Origin: Akkermansia muciniphila
GTDB lineage: Bacteria > Verrucomicrobiota > Verrucomicrobiia > Limisphaerales > BJHT01
Reading direction: 5' to 3'
Length of the DNA stretch: 60,954 bases
Assembly: GCA_945861535.1 (NCBI GenBank)
Contig: CAMAUZ010000045.1
Span: forward strand, 1-60,954
Made by a program: the position numbers and the translations under genes. Under the pieces are notes generated by a model, which saw only the letters and a list, made by a program, of their open reading frames with translations, was not told the origin of the DNA and made no database searches. Shown here piece after piece: positions 25,820 through 35,800 of the stretch (positions within the stretch are counted from its first letter, which is position 1; the number at the start of each line of letters is the position of its first letter).

Positions 25820-27347
25820 TCAGTAGGCGTTTTCGCGCTTGAAGAAGGTTTGGAACATGATCTGGAAATCCAGCCAGAGGCTCCAGTTTTCCAGATAGTA
25901 GAGGTCGTAGCGGACGCGTTCGACGAGGCTGGTGTCGCCGCGGAGACCGTTGACCTGCGCCCAGCCGGTCATGCCGGTTTTGCAGGCGTGGCGGGCGTTG
26001 TAGTGGGGGATCTCATCCTTAAAGTTGGCTATCAGTTCGGGACGCTCGGGGCGCGGGCCGACGAGGCTCATGTCGCCTTTGAGGACGTTCCAGAACTGCG
26101 GGGTCTCGTCGATGTTGGTCTTGCGCATGAAGCCGCCGATGCGCAGGCGCCGGGGGTCGTTTTTCTTTGCCCATTGCGCGCCGCCTTTTTCGGCGTCCAG
26201 GCGCATGCTGCGAATCTTGATGATCTCGAAATTCCGCCCGTTGCGCCCGGTGCGGACCTGACGGTAGAAAATCGCGCCGGGCGATTCGAGGTACACCAGG
26301 AGGCCGCAGGTGAAAATGAGCGGGGCGGAGATGCACAGGCCGACCAAGGCGCCGACGATGTCCACCGTGCGCTTCAAGGCGCGGTTGGACAGGCGGTCCA
26401 GGGGCAGTTCGGCGGCCCCGAGAATCGGCACGCTGCTGATGCTCTCCAAGTGCAGCCCGGCGAGGGTCATCTGGAAATAGGAGGGGATGACCTTGAACTG
26501 GACGTACTCGCGTTCGCACAGGTTGGTGATATCGACGATTTCATTAAACGAACGCTCGATGTCCGCCAGCACGACGATATCGACCTCTTTGCGGGCGAGG
26601 ATTTTCGGCAGGTCGCGATAGGAACCGAGTTGCGCAATCTTCTCCGGCGGGGCCATTTGAAAGCGATCCCCTTCGGCCGAAACACAGCCCACAATGTCGT
26701 AGGGATGGCGGGAGTCGGTTTCGACGGCGGTGCTCAACTGCCCGGCGTCCGCGTTCCAACCGACAAAGAGAATGCGCTGGCGGAAGTTGCGCGCGATGCA
26801 CTCGACTCGCAGCAGGCGGTAATAAATCGCCCGCCATACCAGCAGGAATCCGATGCAGACCACGTAGGAGGAGACCACGTAGAGCCGCGAGATGGGCGGA
26901 TTAAACTTCAGTTCCAGGCTTAGGCCGAGGTAGGCGAAGAGCCAGAAGGTCGTGCCTTTCAGAATGACCATGGCCACGTCCCGATAGCGGAGGAGATTGC
27001 GGGACGAATAGAGCCGGAGGAAAGCGAACGTCGAGAGCAGGAACATCGTGCCGATGGCGATCAACCGGACGTAGTGGTGGAACGGCATGTCCGGCGTGTC
27101 GATGCCGACCGGCAGCCAACTGGAGCGGAATTTGATCCAGAATCCGAGCATCTGGCTGGACAGAATGACCAACGTGTCGCCCAGCAGCGCAATCGAAATC
27201 CAAAAATCAACCGCCTTGAGGTCGCGGTGGGAATCCTTGACGTGGTTCTGGTGCGGGACCGGTTTGGGGAGGGCCGGGGGGGGGCGCAGCCGTGCGAGGC
27301 TGCTGTTCCTCCGTCCGCGCGGTGCCAGTTCTGGTTTTTGCTGCCAT
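25820..27347 (-). CDS. exopolysaccharide polyprenyl glycosylphosphotransferase, frame broken at a G9 tract
   Basis: Sugar transferase of the WcaJ/EpsE type, which loads the first sugar-phosphate onto undecaprenyl phosphate. Five membrane segments, a Rossmann-like middle ([16 protein letters not shown]) and an intact bacterial sugar transferase domain ([59 protein letters not shown]). The uninterrupted frame has no ATG before it and would start at TTG 27172 inside the first membrane helix. An ATG at 27347, with GGAG six bases upstream, opens a different frame that meets the main frame exactly if the nine-base G run at 27276-27284 were eight. With G8 the product is 508 residues and keeps [20 protein letters not shown], matching the paralogue's N-terminus. 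So this is either a phase-variable off state, a sequencing or assembly error, or a fresh frameshift. Confidence 0.85.
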
Positions 27348-27403
27348 TGCGATCTCCATAAATCGGGTCGTATCGGGCCTTCGTTAAAGCGGCTGATGAT
27401 AAA

Positions 27404-28381
27404 TCACCGTTGGGCGGTTTTCAACCAGCGACCCAAGGTATTTTCGCTCTCCACCGGCAGAGCGCCCAGAATCGGCACACTGCTGATCGTCTCCAGATGG
27501 AGCTTGGTCATGGCCATCGGAAAGTAGGTGGGCACCACCTTGAAATCGACATACTGCCGCTCGCACAGGTTCGCCAGACTCACCACCTCCTCCATCACCA
27601 GGCGCAGGTCGGTGAGCACCACGACGTCCACCTTCTGGCGTTCGAGGATTTCGCGCAGCGCCGGGTAGTCGCCCAGCTGATTCGTTTGCCGGGGCGGCTG
27701 GGTCTGGAACACCCCGGTCGGCGAGGTGATGCAGCCAACGACTTCGTAGAGGTGATGCCGGTCCTTGCTGATCGCTTCGGCCATGCGGTCGGCGTCGCGA
27801 TTCCACCCCACAAACAAGACCCGCCGACGGAAGTGCCGGATCATTCCATCCTGCTGCAGAATTCGGGAATAAGCCCAGCGCCACGGCAACAGCAACGCCA
27901 CGCAGCCAAAGTAGGACAGCAGCGCGAACAGGCGCGAGATCGGGGGTTGAAAATCCAGCGCGAGGCTGATGGCCAGGAACGCGAACACCCACACGGCCGT
28001 CCCCTTGAGGATGGCGGTGCCGGCTTCGTGGAAATTGATCAGGTTCCGGGCGTAATAAACCCGCAGATGGGCGAAGGTGAACAGCAGGAGCGTCGTGCCC
28101 ACGATGATGAGCCGCATATACTCCAGAAAAAACATCGTGGCCGCCGCGGGGTCCACCGCGAACCAGCCAGAGCGGAATCGCAGCCAGAACGCCAGCGCCT
28201 GCGACAACAAAATGACCAACGTGTCACCGGCCAGCGCGAAGGCGACCGGCAGGTCGGTCCGGACCGAGTGGCGGTCCGGCGTCGCGGCGATAACCGGTGG
28301 CGCGGGCTTGGTGGCGTCGGCCGGGGTGGGCCGCGAAGGGGTCAGGAGACGGGGCGCGGAGTGGACTTGCTGATTCGTCAT
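27404..28381 (-). CDS. truncated paralogue of the glycosylphosphotransferase
   Basis: 325 residues. Aligns by eye with the N-terminal part of the downstream gene product: DLPVAFALAGDTLVILLSQA and LAFWLRFRSGW, the membrane segments, [32 protein letters not shown]. It stops right after that point (TLGRWLKTAQR) where the paralogue begins its catalytic domain. The conserved sugar transferase motifs are therefore missing. Five hydrophobic segments and a CoA-binding-like Rossmann domain remain. Probably a decayed duplicate, but it could be a regulatory or partner subunit of the intact enzyme. 56 nt separate it from the ATG of the next gene, so they are likely co-transcribed. Confidence 0.8.
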   Translation of the reverse strand: MTNQQVHSAPRLLTPSRPTPADATKPAPPVIAATPDRHSVRTDLPVAFALAGDTLVILLSQALAFWLRFRSGWFAVDPAAATMFFLEYMRLIIVGTTLLLFTFAHLRVYYARNLINFHEAGTAILKGTAVWVFAFLAISLALDFQPPISRLFALLSYFGCVALLLPWRWAYSRILQQDGMIRHFRRRVLFVGWNRDADRMAEAISKDRHHLYEVVGCITSPTGVFQTQPPRQTNQLGDYPALREILERQKVDVVVLTDLRLVMEEVVSLANLCERQYVDFKVVPTYFPMAMTKLHLETISSVPILGALPVESENTLGRWLKTAQR

Positions 28382-28706
28382 GGGCTTCCTTGGTCAACTG
28401 GCCGGTGCCGGCCAAACTGGCAGCCGGCAACCTGCATTCCTTTTCCAGTTCGTTGTCCAATTTCTGGACGACAACCAATAGCACACCAAATCCGATCACA
28501 GCGCAAAATGGGGGTGAGAAGGCCTGAAACCGGGGCGAAGTGGATTGCCGCTGGAACGAACGGTCCGTGACGGAAGCGCCGTCACGATGCTCCCCCCAAA
28601 AAGCGTTTTCGCCGCCGCCGCCCACACCGGCCGCCCGTAGCACGACACCGCGCCGCGCCCCGGCGAATCCCCGCGCGCCGCCGTTTTCCCGCACCCGTCC
28701 GCCGGT
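28382..28706. other. intergenic, likely promoter region of the polysaccharide genes
   Basis: 325 nt between the esterase stop (28707) and the start of the truncated paralogue (28381), both minus-strand genes. It is less GC-rich near 28430-28510. A short hairpin GTGACGG/CCGTCAC lies at about 28566-28584. I see no ORF with family features and no clear -35/-10 pair. Confidence 0.4.
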
Positions 28707-31118
28707 CTACCGCGGCTTCGGCCAGTTCAGGTGCTGATGCAGGAAGTCATACGTCCCCACGCCGTGAATGCTGTGCGGACCGTTGAAATACTCGATCGTC
28801 GCCCGCTCGGGGATTCCCAGGAACGTGTAATGCCGGCGCACCTTGGAAAACTCGTACGCCACCCATTCATCCGGCGCCACGCCGTCGTGATGCCCGCGCT
28901 CGACCATGAACGGCCGCGGCGCGATCAGCATCGCCATCTCCGCGTAATTATACGTGTGGCCCAGATTGAACTCCGGCATCTCATATTCCCCCGTGAACAT
29001 GTAGCTATACCGCCCCTCCACCGTGACATTCTTCGTGATCCACTCGTTGAAATCCGCCGAGCAAATCGACAGCGCATAGCGGTCCAGCAACGCCGGCAAT
29101 CGCATCGCCGACTTCCCGCCGTAGGACAATCCGTAAAAACCAATCCGCGCCGGATCGACAAACGGCTGCTCCCCCAGCCAGTCCAGAATCCGCTCGTGCT
29201 GCCCGAGAATCACCGAGAACAACGACGCCTTCAGCGGATTCGCCTTGCGCTGCAACACCCGGAAATTGTCCTTCCCCCGGTACGGATTGTGCGGCGCGAA
29301 CGTGATGAACCCGCGCTCCGCCAGTTTCGCCGCGAACGCGTTGTAATACCGGAAGCCGCTGCTCTTCGGGTCCGTCGTCACCGTGTCCTCCGGCACGCCC
29401 TCCAGCCCGTGCTGACACACCACCACCGGCCGCCGCTCGCCCGGCTGCAGATCTTTCGGCAGCAGCAGATAGCCCCACGCAAACACGTCCGGCCAAACTT
29501 CGAGCACCACCTCGTAGCCGGTCCATTTCGGCTCGTCGTAAATCTGCCGCGTGCGCGGATTTGCCGGTTGACTCGGCGCGGGCAGACGCCCGATCACCTC
29601 TGTCCACATATCCTCCTGAAACGGTCGCCGCGCCGCCCCCCAATCATTCGTCGGCGTCGGCCGCACTTTGTTCCAAAACCGGTCCGCGCGCACCTTCTCC
29701 GAACGCCGCAGCAGTTCCTGCGTGAATGCCTCCAGTTCGCGCACCTGCCGCAGTTGCCGCGCCGCCACGTCCACGCCCGCCCGCAATTCCACCGGCCCCG
29801 TCGCCGCCAGTTCGTTCAACCGCGCCGGCCAGCCCAGCCCCGTCATGAACCCTTGCAACGCCGGCACCGATCCCGGCCCCACCGGCGTGCCCTCATTCCC
29901 ATACACAAACCGGATCGCCTGCGCGAAACGCCCCGGCTCCGCCAGCAGCGTGCGCGCCCGCTGGACCTCCAGTTCCACAGAAATAAAATCCGGCGTCTCC
30001 CACGTCCCCGGCGCCGCCCCCGCGCGACCGTCGCGCGGCGCCGGTGGACCCGTGATCTTCGGCACTGCCGAATACTCGATCACCAGCGACCGCGGGGCGA
30101 CCAGGCTCGCGATCTCCGCGTCGCCAAACTCCTGCAACAACGCGAACACATTCCGATAAATCGGCTCCTGCCACACCTTCTGGCGCGCATCGAAATACCC
30201 GCTCACCAACGTCGCATTGATCCGCGTGTCCACCGCCGCGCTATACAACGCGATCAGCCCGCCCTCCGCGTAACCCGCCACCCCGATGCGCGGCTTCACC
30301 ACGCCCTCGCCCAAGCCCTGATTCAAACTCGAAAACCAATCCACCGCCGCCAGCACCTTCTGCACCTCATACCCGATCACATGCCGTCCCATCTCATACG
30401 CCTGCCGGTAGATCCACTCGCGATGCGGCTGATTCGTGAACCGTCCCACCAGCGCGTTCCCCGACGCCGTATCCTGCCGGTCGATCAAAGTCGGGATGAT
30501 GACCTGACAGCCCTGCTCGGCCAGCCGCCGCGCCAGTTGCGCCTCGGGCGGCAAACCCGGCGCGAGCCCCAGCAACATCTCCGGCGTCTGGTCCGCATCC
30601 GGCAACACCACCACCCGCGCCACGGGCGTGCGCTTCGGCTGCACGAACAACCCTTCGCCCTGCACCCCCGCCAGCACCGGCCACCGCACTGCATACACCG
30701 TGTATCCGTCCGTCTCCGCCGCCTTCGCCGACGTGCTCGTGCTGCTCACATACTCCAGCGCTGTCACCGGCACCCGCGCATCCACCACGCCGATGTATTT
30801 GCGAAACCGCTCCCGATTCCCCGCCACCGATTTCTCGTACGCTTCGTTCGAGGAAAAATCCCGCTGCCACAACTTCTGCCGCGCCCCCACCGACTGCTCC
30901 AGTTCCCGTCGCAAAAACCGGTCAATCCCCGCCACCATCTGCGCCGACAAATCTCCCTCCATGAACAATGGCTGCGTCCCCGCCAGCGGTCTCGCCCCTG
31001 GCAACAGCTTGGGCAACTGCGCCCACGCCCGTCCCGGAGCGAACCCCGCGACCAATGCGAAACTCAGTACCACAACTCGGGAAAGCGACCAACCAAGGGA
31101 GCAGCGAAGGTGAAACAT
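28707..31118 (-). CDS. secreted double alpha/beta-hydrolase, acetylxylan-esterase-like
   Basis: About 803 residues from the ATG at 31118 (an in-frame ATG at 31160 is the alternative), with a signal peptide ending AGFAPGRAWAQ. Two hydrolase-like halves are seen. In the first, the nucleophile elbow reads GVAGYAEGG, with Ala-Glu where G-x-S-x-G is expected, so it is probably not catalytic. In the second, GFYGLSYGGKSAM supplies the serine, GHHDGVAPDEW a likely acid and GPHSIHGVG a likely histidine. QHGLEGVPED and APHNPYRGKDN resemble the dienelactone hydrolase and acetylxylan esterase group. It lies in a region with other exported polysaccharide-related genes, so deacetylation of plant or algal glycans is a reasonable guess. 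Confidence 0.75.
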   Translation of the reverse strand: MFHLRCSLGWSLSRVVVLSFALVAGFAPGRAWAQLPKLLPGARPLAGTQPLFMEGDLSAQMVAGIDRFLRRELEQSVGARQKLWQRDFSSNEAYEKSVAGNRERFRKYIGVVDARVPVTALEYVSSTSTSAKAAETDGYTVYAVRWPVLAGVQGEGLFVQPKRTPVARVVVLPDADQTPEMLLGLAPGLPPEAQLARRLAEQGCQVIIPTLIDRQDTASGNALVGRFTNQPHREWIYRQAYEMGRHVIGYEVQKVLAAVDWFSSLNQGLGEGVVKPRIGVAGYAEGGLIALYSAAVDTRINATLVSGYFDARQKVWQEPIYRNVFALLQEFGDAEIASLVAPRSLVIEYSAVPKITGPPAPRDGRAGAAPGTWETPDFISVELEVQRARTLLAEPGRFAQAIRFVYGNEGTPVGPGSVPALQGFMTGLGWPARLNELAATGPVELRAGVDVAARQLRQVRELEAFTQELLRRSEKVRADRFWNKVRPTPTNDWGAARRPFQEDMWTEVIGRLPAPSQPANPRTRQIYDEPKWTGYEVVLEVWPDVFAWGYLLLPKDLQPGERRPVVVCQHGLEGVPEDTVTTDPKSSGFRYYNAFAAKLAERGFITFAPHNPYRGKDNFRVLQRKANPLKASLFSVILGQHERILDWLGEQPFVDPARIGFYGLSYGGKSAMRLPALLDRYALSICSADFNEWITKNVTVEGRYSYMFTGEYEMPEFNLGHTYNYAEMAMLIAPRPFMVERGHHDGVAPDEWVAYEFSKVRRHYTFLGIPERATIEYFNGPHSIHGVGTYDFLHQHLNWPKPR

Positions 31119-31186
31119 GCGGCGTATCAGACAAACTTTGCCGGACCGGAGCAACCGCATTTTCCAAAACCCGTTGCGAAGCTGCG

Positions 31187-31606
31187 AAGCTCAAAGTTCA
31201 AAGCTCAAAGCTCAAGGGAAGGACCAAGGACCAAGAACCAAGCGTCGTGCGGCGAAGCCGCAGCCCACGGAGCGCGGCTGTGTCCGCCGAGGACCAGCCG
31301 CAGCGGCCCCAAAACCTCGGAAGCACCCGTTGGAATCGGAGGCGTCCCCTGCGGCCAACGCGCTGCGGCTGGTGCGCCGCGCACCCAGTCGCGCTCCGGG
31401 AAAAATCCTCGCGCGCCGCGAGTATCTTGCCTTTGCACGCGTGGCCAGCCCGGCCCGCCACCAATTCATCCCCTCCCATTCCCCTGCCCCAAATTCCCCT
31501 GCCAATCGCTGCGCTGCTCCCGAGCAACTCCCTCCCGCGCCGCCAACCGCTTGCTCCTTGTCCCTTGTCGCTTCCCTTGAGCTTTGAGCTTTGACTCTTT
31601 GAGCTT
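31187..31606. repeat. GCTCAAA heptamer element, inverted pair, locus 3
   Basis: The left arm GCTCAAA, GTTCAAA, GCTCAAA, GCTCAAG then GGAAGGACCAAG starts near 31188. The right arm CTTGAGC, TTTGAGC, TTTGACT, CTTTGAGC ends near 31606, 11 nt from the stop of the DUF4380-like gene. Between the arms is other repeat DNA (AGCCGCAGCCCACGGAGCGC at 31257, and the GGCAGGGGAAT word inverted at 31471-31503). No gene in 31119-31616. Confidence 0.8.
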
Positions 31607-31616
31607 CCCCCCCCGA

Positions 31617-32639
31617 TCATCTTGCAAACGGCGACGGCGGAATGCGCTTCACCAACTCCCGCGCCTGCTGATGCGTGCTGATCTCGTCGCCCAGTTCGAT
31701 CAGCGTCCACTTCTCGGGGAAGTCGTACCGCTCCGTCGGCTTCAGCGTGAACTCGGGACTGAGCGGCTCCAACTCCGCCACCTTGTTGTAAAAATACAGC
31801 TCCACCGAATTCCCGCCGTCCGTGTAATTGCCCTTGGGAAAATACGGAAAATATTTCACCAGCATCAGCGAACCCTTCACATACGCGATCCAGCCCGCGT
31901 CGCTGTCCGCGCCCAGCTTCGTCGCCACCGGCCCGTCCGCCTTGGCCACCAACACGCCGCCCAGCACCTGCACGTTCGGCGACGCTGGCTTGTCGCCATC
32001 ATAGCTGTCCTTGCCGTCCACCGTCGTGTACAGCGACCACCCGGCCTTGAAACGGCTTCTCTTGTTCAGCGGAATCAGCGCAAAGCCGCCGCCCACACAC
32101 AACGTGCGGTCCCACAGACAAAACGAAATCTCCCGCCCGCTCTCATTGATCAAACGCTGCGTGATCCCCAGATCGCCGTTGTCCGGCGCGATAAAGATCT
32201 CCTTCTCCAACCGCACCCCGAGGGCCGCATCCAGCGGACTCGTCACCTTCACCGCATTGCGCCGCGCCGCCCATTCATACGGCCCCTTCCACAATCCCGG
32301 ATGTGCCGGAATTCCGCGCAACTCCGGGCCCAGATCGCACTGATATCCACCCATCCAAAAATCCTCGCTCGTGCCCGCCAGCGTCTTGCCGAAGCTCGCC
32401 GGATTCTCGAACAACATGTTCTCGCCATTGAAACCGTAGAAAACAATCCGCCCGCCCACCGCCGGCACCACCACCGTTTTGATCCGGCCCGCATTGAGAA
32501 TGATGCTCTCCTGCCAGCCCCGGTACGTTTTGATTTCCAGCGGTCGGATGATCTCGCTGCCCGTCTCCTCGGCGAAAACTGGAATCACGACTGCCAACCC
32601 GATCACGACCGCGATACACCCGGCGAATTTACGAATCAT
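31617..32639 (-). CDS. secreted DUF4380-like protein
   Basis: 340 residues from the ATG at 32639, which begins a signal peptide (CIAVVIGLAVVIPVFA). The body is all-beta with a galactose-mutarotase-like look: GRIVFYGFNGENMLFENP, YQCDLGPELRGIP, GDLGITQRLINESGREISF, YTDGGNSVELYFYNK. This pattern is that of DUF4380 proteins, which are common in Verrucomicrobia and Planctomycetes; assigned from memory, not by search. The catalytic role is unknown. It diverges from the large dehydrogenase gene at 32876, so both promoters lie in 32640-32875, a gap that also carries a dispersed repeat. Confidence 0.7.
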   Translation of the reverse strand: MIRKFAGCIAVVIGLAVVIPVFAEETGSEIIRPLEIKTYRGWQESIILNAGRIKTVVVPAVGGRIVFYGFNGENMLFENPASFGKTLAGTSEDFWMGGYQCDLGPELRGIPAHPGLWKGPYEWAARRNAVKVTSPLDAALGVRLEKEIFIAPDNGDLGITQRLINESGREISFCLWDRTLCVGGGFALIPLNKRSRFKAGWSLYTTVDGKDSYDGDKPASPNVQVLGGVLVAKADGPVATKLGADSDAGWIAYVKGSLMLVKYFPYFPKGNYTDGGNSVELYFYNKVAELEPLSPEFTLKPTERYDFPEKWTLIELGDEISTHQQARELVKRIPPSPFAR

Positions 32640-32750
32640 AATGCGCGGGACGCTAGCAAGGCGTCCCGGCCCATTCCAGCCGCAAGTTGGGCCGCTGCGC
32701 GATGCGAGTGTGATTGCAAGTGGGTGAGGGTTCCGACGGAGGGGAGCCGA

Positions 32751-32802
32751 TTGCCACCGCACTCCAAAATCCCCGCCCCCCGCACCCACTTTCCATCACC
32801 CC
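32751..32802. repeat. dispersed intergenic repeat, copy 2
   Basis: Second copy of the repeat at 52-103, again starting TTGCCACCGCACTCCAAAAT with a C-run and CACCCACTTTC. It lies in the divergent promoter region of the DUF4380-like and dehydrogenase genes. Confidence 0.6.
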
Positions 32803-32875
32803 GCCCCGCTGTCCGCCCGCTCTGCCCGCTTGCCAACGCGGTCGCCACGCTCATTAATCACCTGCAGTTCCACCC

Positions 32876-35800
32876 ATGAAATCGCACGCCATTTTCCACA
32901 CCCTGTCCGCCGCCCTCCTCGCTGCCGTCGCTCCCCTCGCCGCGCCCCGCGCCTTTTCCCAAATCGTCAACCGCCCGCCCGTGCCCGAATGGATCACCGC
33001 CACCCATGCGCGCACCAACGAGTTCATCTACTTCCAACGCGCCTTCCTCGCCCCCGCGCCCCTGCTCAAATCCGTCCTGCTCGGTGCCGCCGAGGGGCAG
33101 GCCGAGTTCCTTCTGAACGGCCAGCGCCTCGGAGAATTCTCCAGCAGCGCCAAAGCCGTCAGCATCGACGTCACCAGCCGGATCAAGACCGGCGCAACCA
33201 ATCTCATCGAGGTCCGCGTGGCCCATGCCACCAACGTCGCCGCCTTCGCCCTCCTGCTCGAATTGAACGGTGACCTCTCCCGCCAGTCATGGCTGATCTC
33301 CGACACCAACTGGAGCGCAGCCCCGATCACCGACCCGCTCTGGTTTAACCGCACCAACCGGCCCACCAACTTTTCCGCCGCCCGCTCCCTCGGCCGTGCC
33401 GACGCGCGCACGAATGCCAACCCCTTCACGCCCGACAAAGCCATCGACGCCTACAACAGTTGGAAACTCGCCCTCGCCAACAGCCAATCCGTCGCCACCG
33501 ATCCCGCCACCTTCACGCTCCTCCCCGGCTTCCGCGCCGAACTCATCCGCTCCGCCACCACCAACGAAGGCTCGTGGGTTGCCCTCGCTTTCGATCCCCG
33601 CGGACGCCTCACGCTCGCGCGCGAAAAACGCGGCCTGCTTCGCCTCACCTTCGCCGCGCCCGCCCTTAGCCAGCGCCGCGAGCCTCCCACCGCCACGATC
33701 ACTCCCACGTCCTCGCCCGCGCCCGAAGTCACCCGCGTCGAAGTCATCAACGACACGCTCCTCGAATGCCGCGGCCTCCTCTACGCCCACGGCGCGCTGT
33801 TCGCGAACGCCAATAATACCAAGGCTCTCTTCCGCCTCCGCGACACGCAGGGCAACGATCAGTTCGATGAAATCACCGAACTCCTCCGCACCGAGGGCGG
33901 CGTCGGCCACGGTCGCAATCATCTCAAGCTCGGCCCCGACGGCTGGCTCTGGATCGCGCACGGCAACAACGTTCTGCTCCCCAAGAATCTCTCCACCAAC
34001 TCCCCGCTGCGAAACTACGCCCACGACCGCCTCATCCCGAATCCGTGGGATGCCGGCATGTTCGATGGCAACGTCCAGCTCCCCGCCGGCCATATCCTCC
34101 GCGTGAAACCCGACGGCTCCGAAGTCCAGCTCTACGCCGGCGGTTTTCGCAACCCGCTCGACCTTGCCTTCAATCATCACGGCGATCTATTCACCTTCGA
34201 TGCCGACATGGAATGGGACGTCGGCACGCCGTGGTACATGCCCAACCGCGTCCTCCACGTCCTGCCCGGCGCGGACTTCGGCTGGCGACGCGGCACCGGC
34301 CGTTTCCCCGCGTGGTTCGCCGACACGCTCCCGAGCGTTGTGGACATCGGCCTCGCCTCGCCCACCGGCGTCACCTTCGGTTACGACGCGCGCTTCCCGG
34401 ACAAATACCGCCGCGCCTTTTTCATCTCCGACTGGGCCTACGGACGCATCCTCGCCGTCCACCTCACGCCCGACGGATCGACCTACACCGGCACCAGCGA
34501 ACTCTTCATCTCCGGCCGCCCCCTCAACGTCACCGACGTCGCCATCGGCCCCGACGGCGCGATGTGGTTCACCACCGGCGGACGCGGCACCCAGTCCGGC
34601 CTCTACCGCGTGAGCTACACCCAGCCGATTGAAAATACGCCGCTCGAATCTGAAAAATTCGCCGACAATTTTCACGCCGCCCGCGACCAGCGCCGCGAAC
34701 TCGAAAAACTCTCATTTCCTGAAACGCCCGCCCTCGCACTCGCCGCGACCGACTCGCCGGACCGCGCGCTCCGCCATGCCGCGCGCTCCGCACTCGAACG
34801 CCTCCCGCTCGATTCCTGGCGCGCCGCCGCGCTCGCGGAAACCAAGCCCAATTCCGTGCTCACCACCTCGCTCGCCCTCATCCGCGCAGGCGACACCAAC
34901 TCCGCCGCGCGCATCCTCGAACGCCTTTCTCAACTTCCCTTCTCGAATCTCACCGAAGACCAGCAACTCGCCACTCTCCGCGTCCTCTCCCTCGTCTTCA
35001 TCCGACTCGGCGCACCAGCCGAAACCCAGCGCCAGGTCTGTCTCCATTGGCTCGAACCGCTCTACCCGCCCGCGCGCCAGCACGTAAACCACGCGCTCGT
35101 CGAACTCCAGGTCTATCTCCACTCCCCGAATGTTATCACCAAAACCACGGCGCTACTCCGCGGTGCCACGGCCTCCGAAGACCTCGTCCAATACACCTTC
35201 TATCTTCGCTACGTCACCTTGCACTCGGTCTACGACCTTCAATACGTAGATTTCCGTGACGGCTCCCCAAAACAAACTTGGAATCTTCGATCTCAGTGGA
35301 CCCTCGACGCCCGCCGTACCGTCTTCGAATCCCTCGCCCGTGCTGAGCAACTCCCCGGTGCGCGGCAATATTTCAAAGCCATCCAGGACATCCGCAAAGA
35401 GTTCGTCGCCGACCTGACTCCCGCCGAGCGCGAAGTCTTCCCGCCCTCCTACTTCACTCCGCTAACGTCCTCCTTCAAGCCTCCCGCCGTCCCCGCCACG
35501 CCGCCCGCCTTCGTGAAGAATTGGAAAATGGAAGACCTCGTCCCGCGCCTTGCCGAAGCCTCGCGCGGCCGCTCGTGGGAAGGCGCGCGCACCGCGTTCG
35601 TGCAAGGCCAGTGCGTCCTCTGCCACCGCGTCAGCGCCGACGCCGCGCTGCCCGCCAGCGTCCTCGGCCCCGACCTCACCAGTGTCGCCAGCCGCTTCAA
35701 CCGCCGCGACCTCCTCGAGCAAATCCTCGACCCCTCGAAAATCATCGACGAGAAATTCCGCACCACCACCCTCTTCCTCGCCGACGGCTCCGACCTCTCC

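Noticed and set aside
28731-31580. 949-codon open frame antisense to the double hydrolase
   Set aside because: Arginine- and histidine-rich, no motif, and it runs through the heptamer repeat region.
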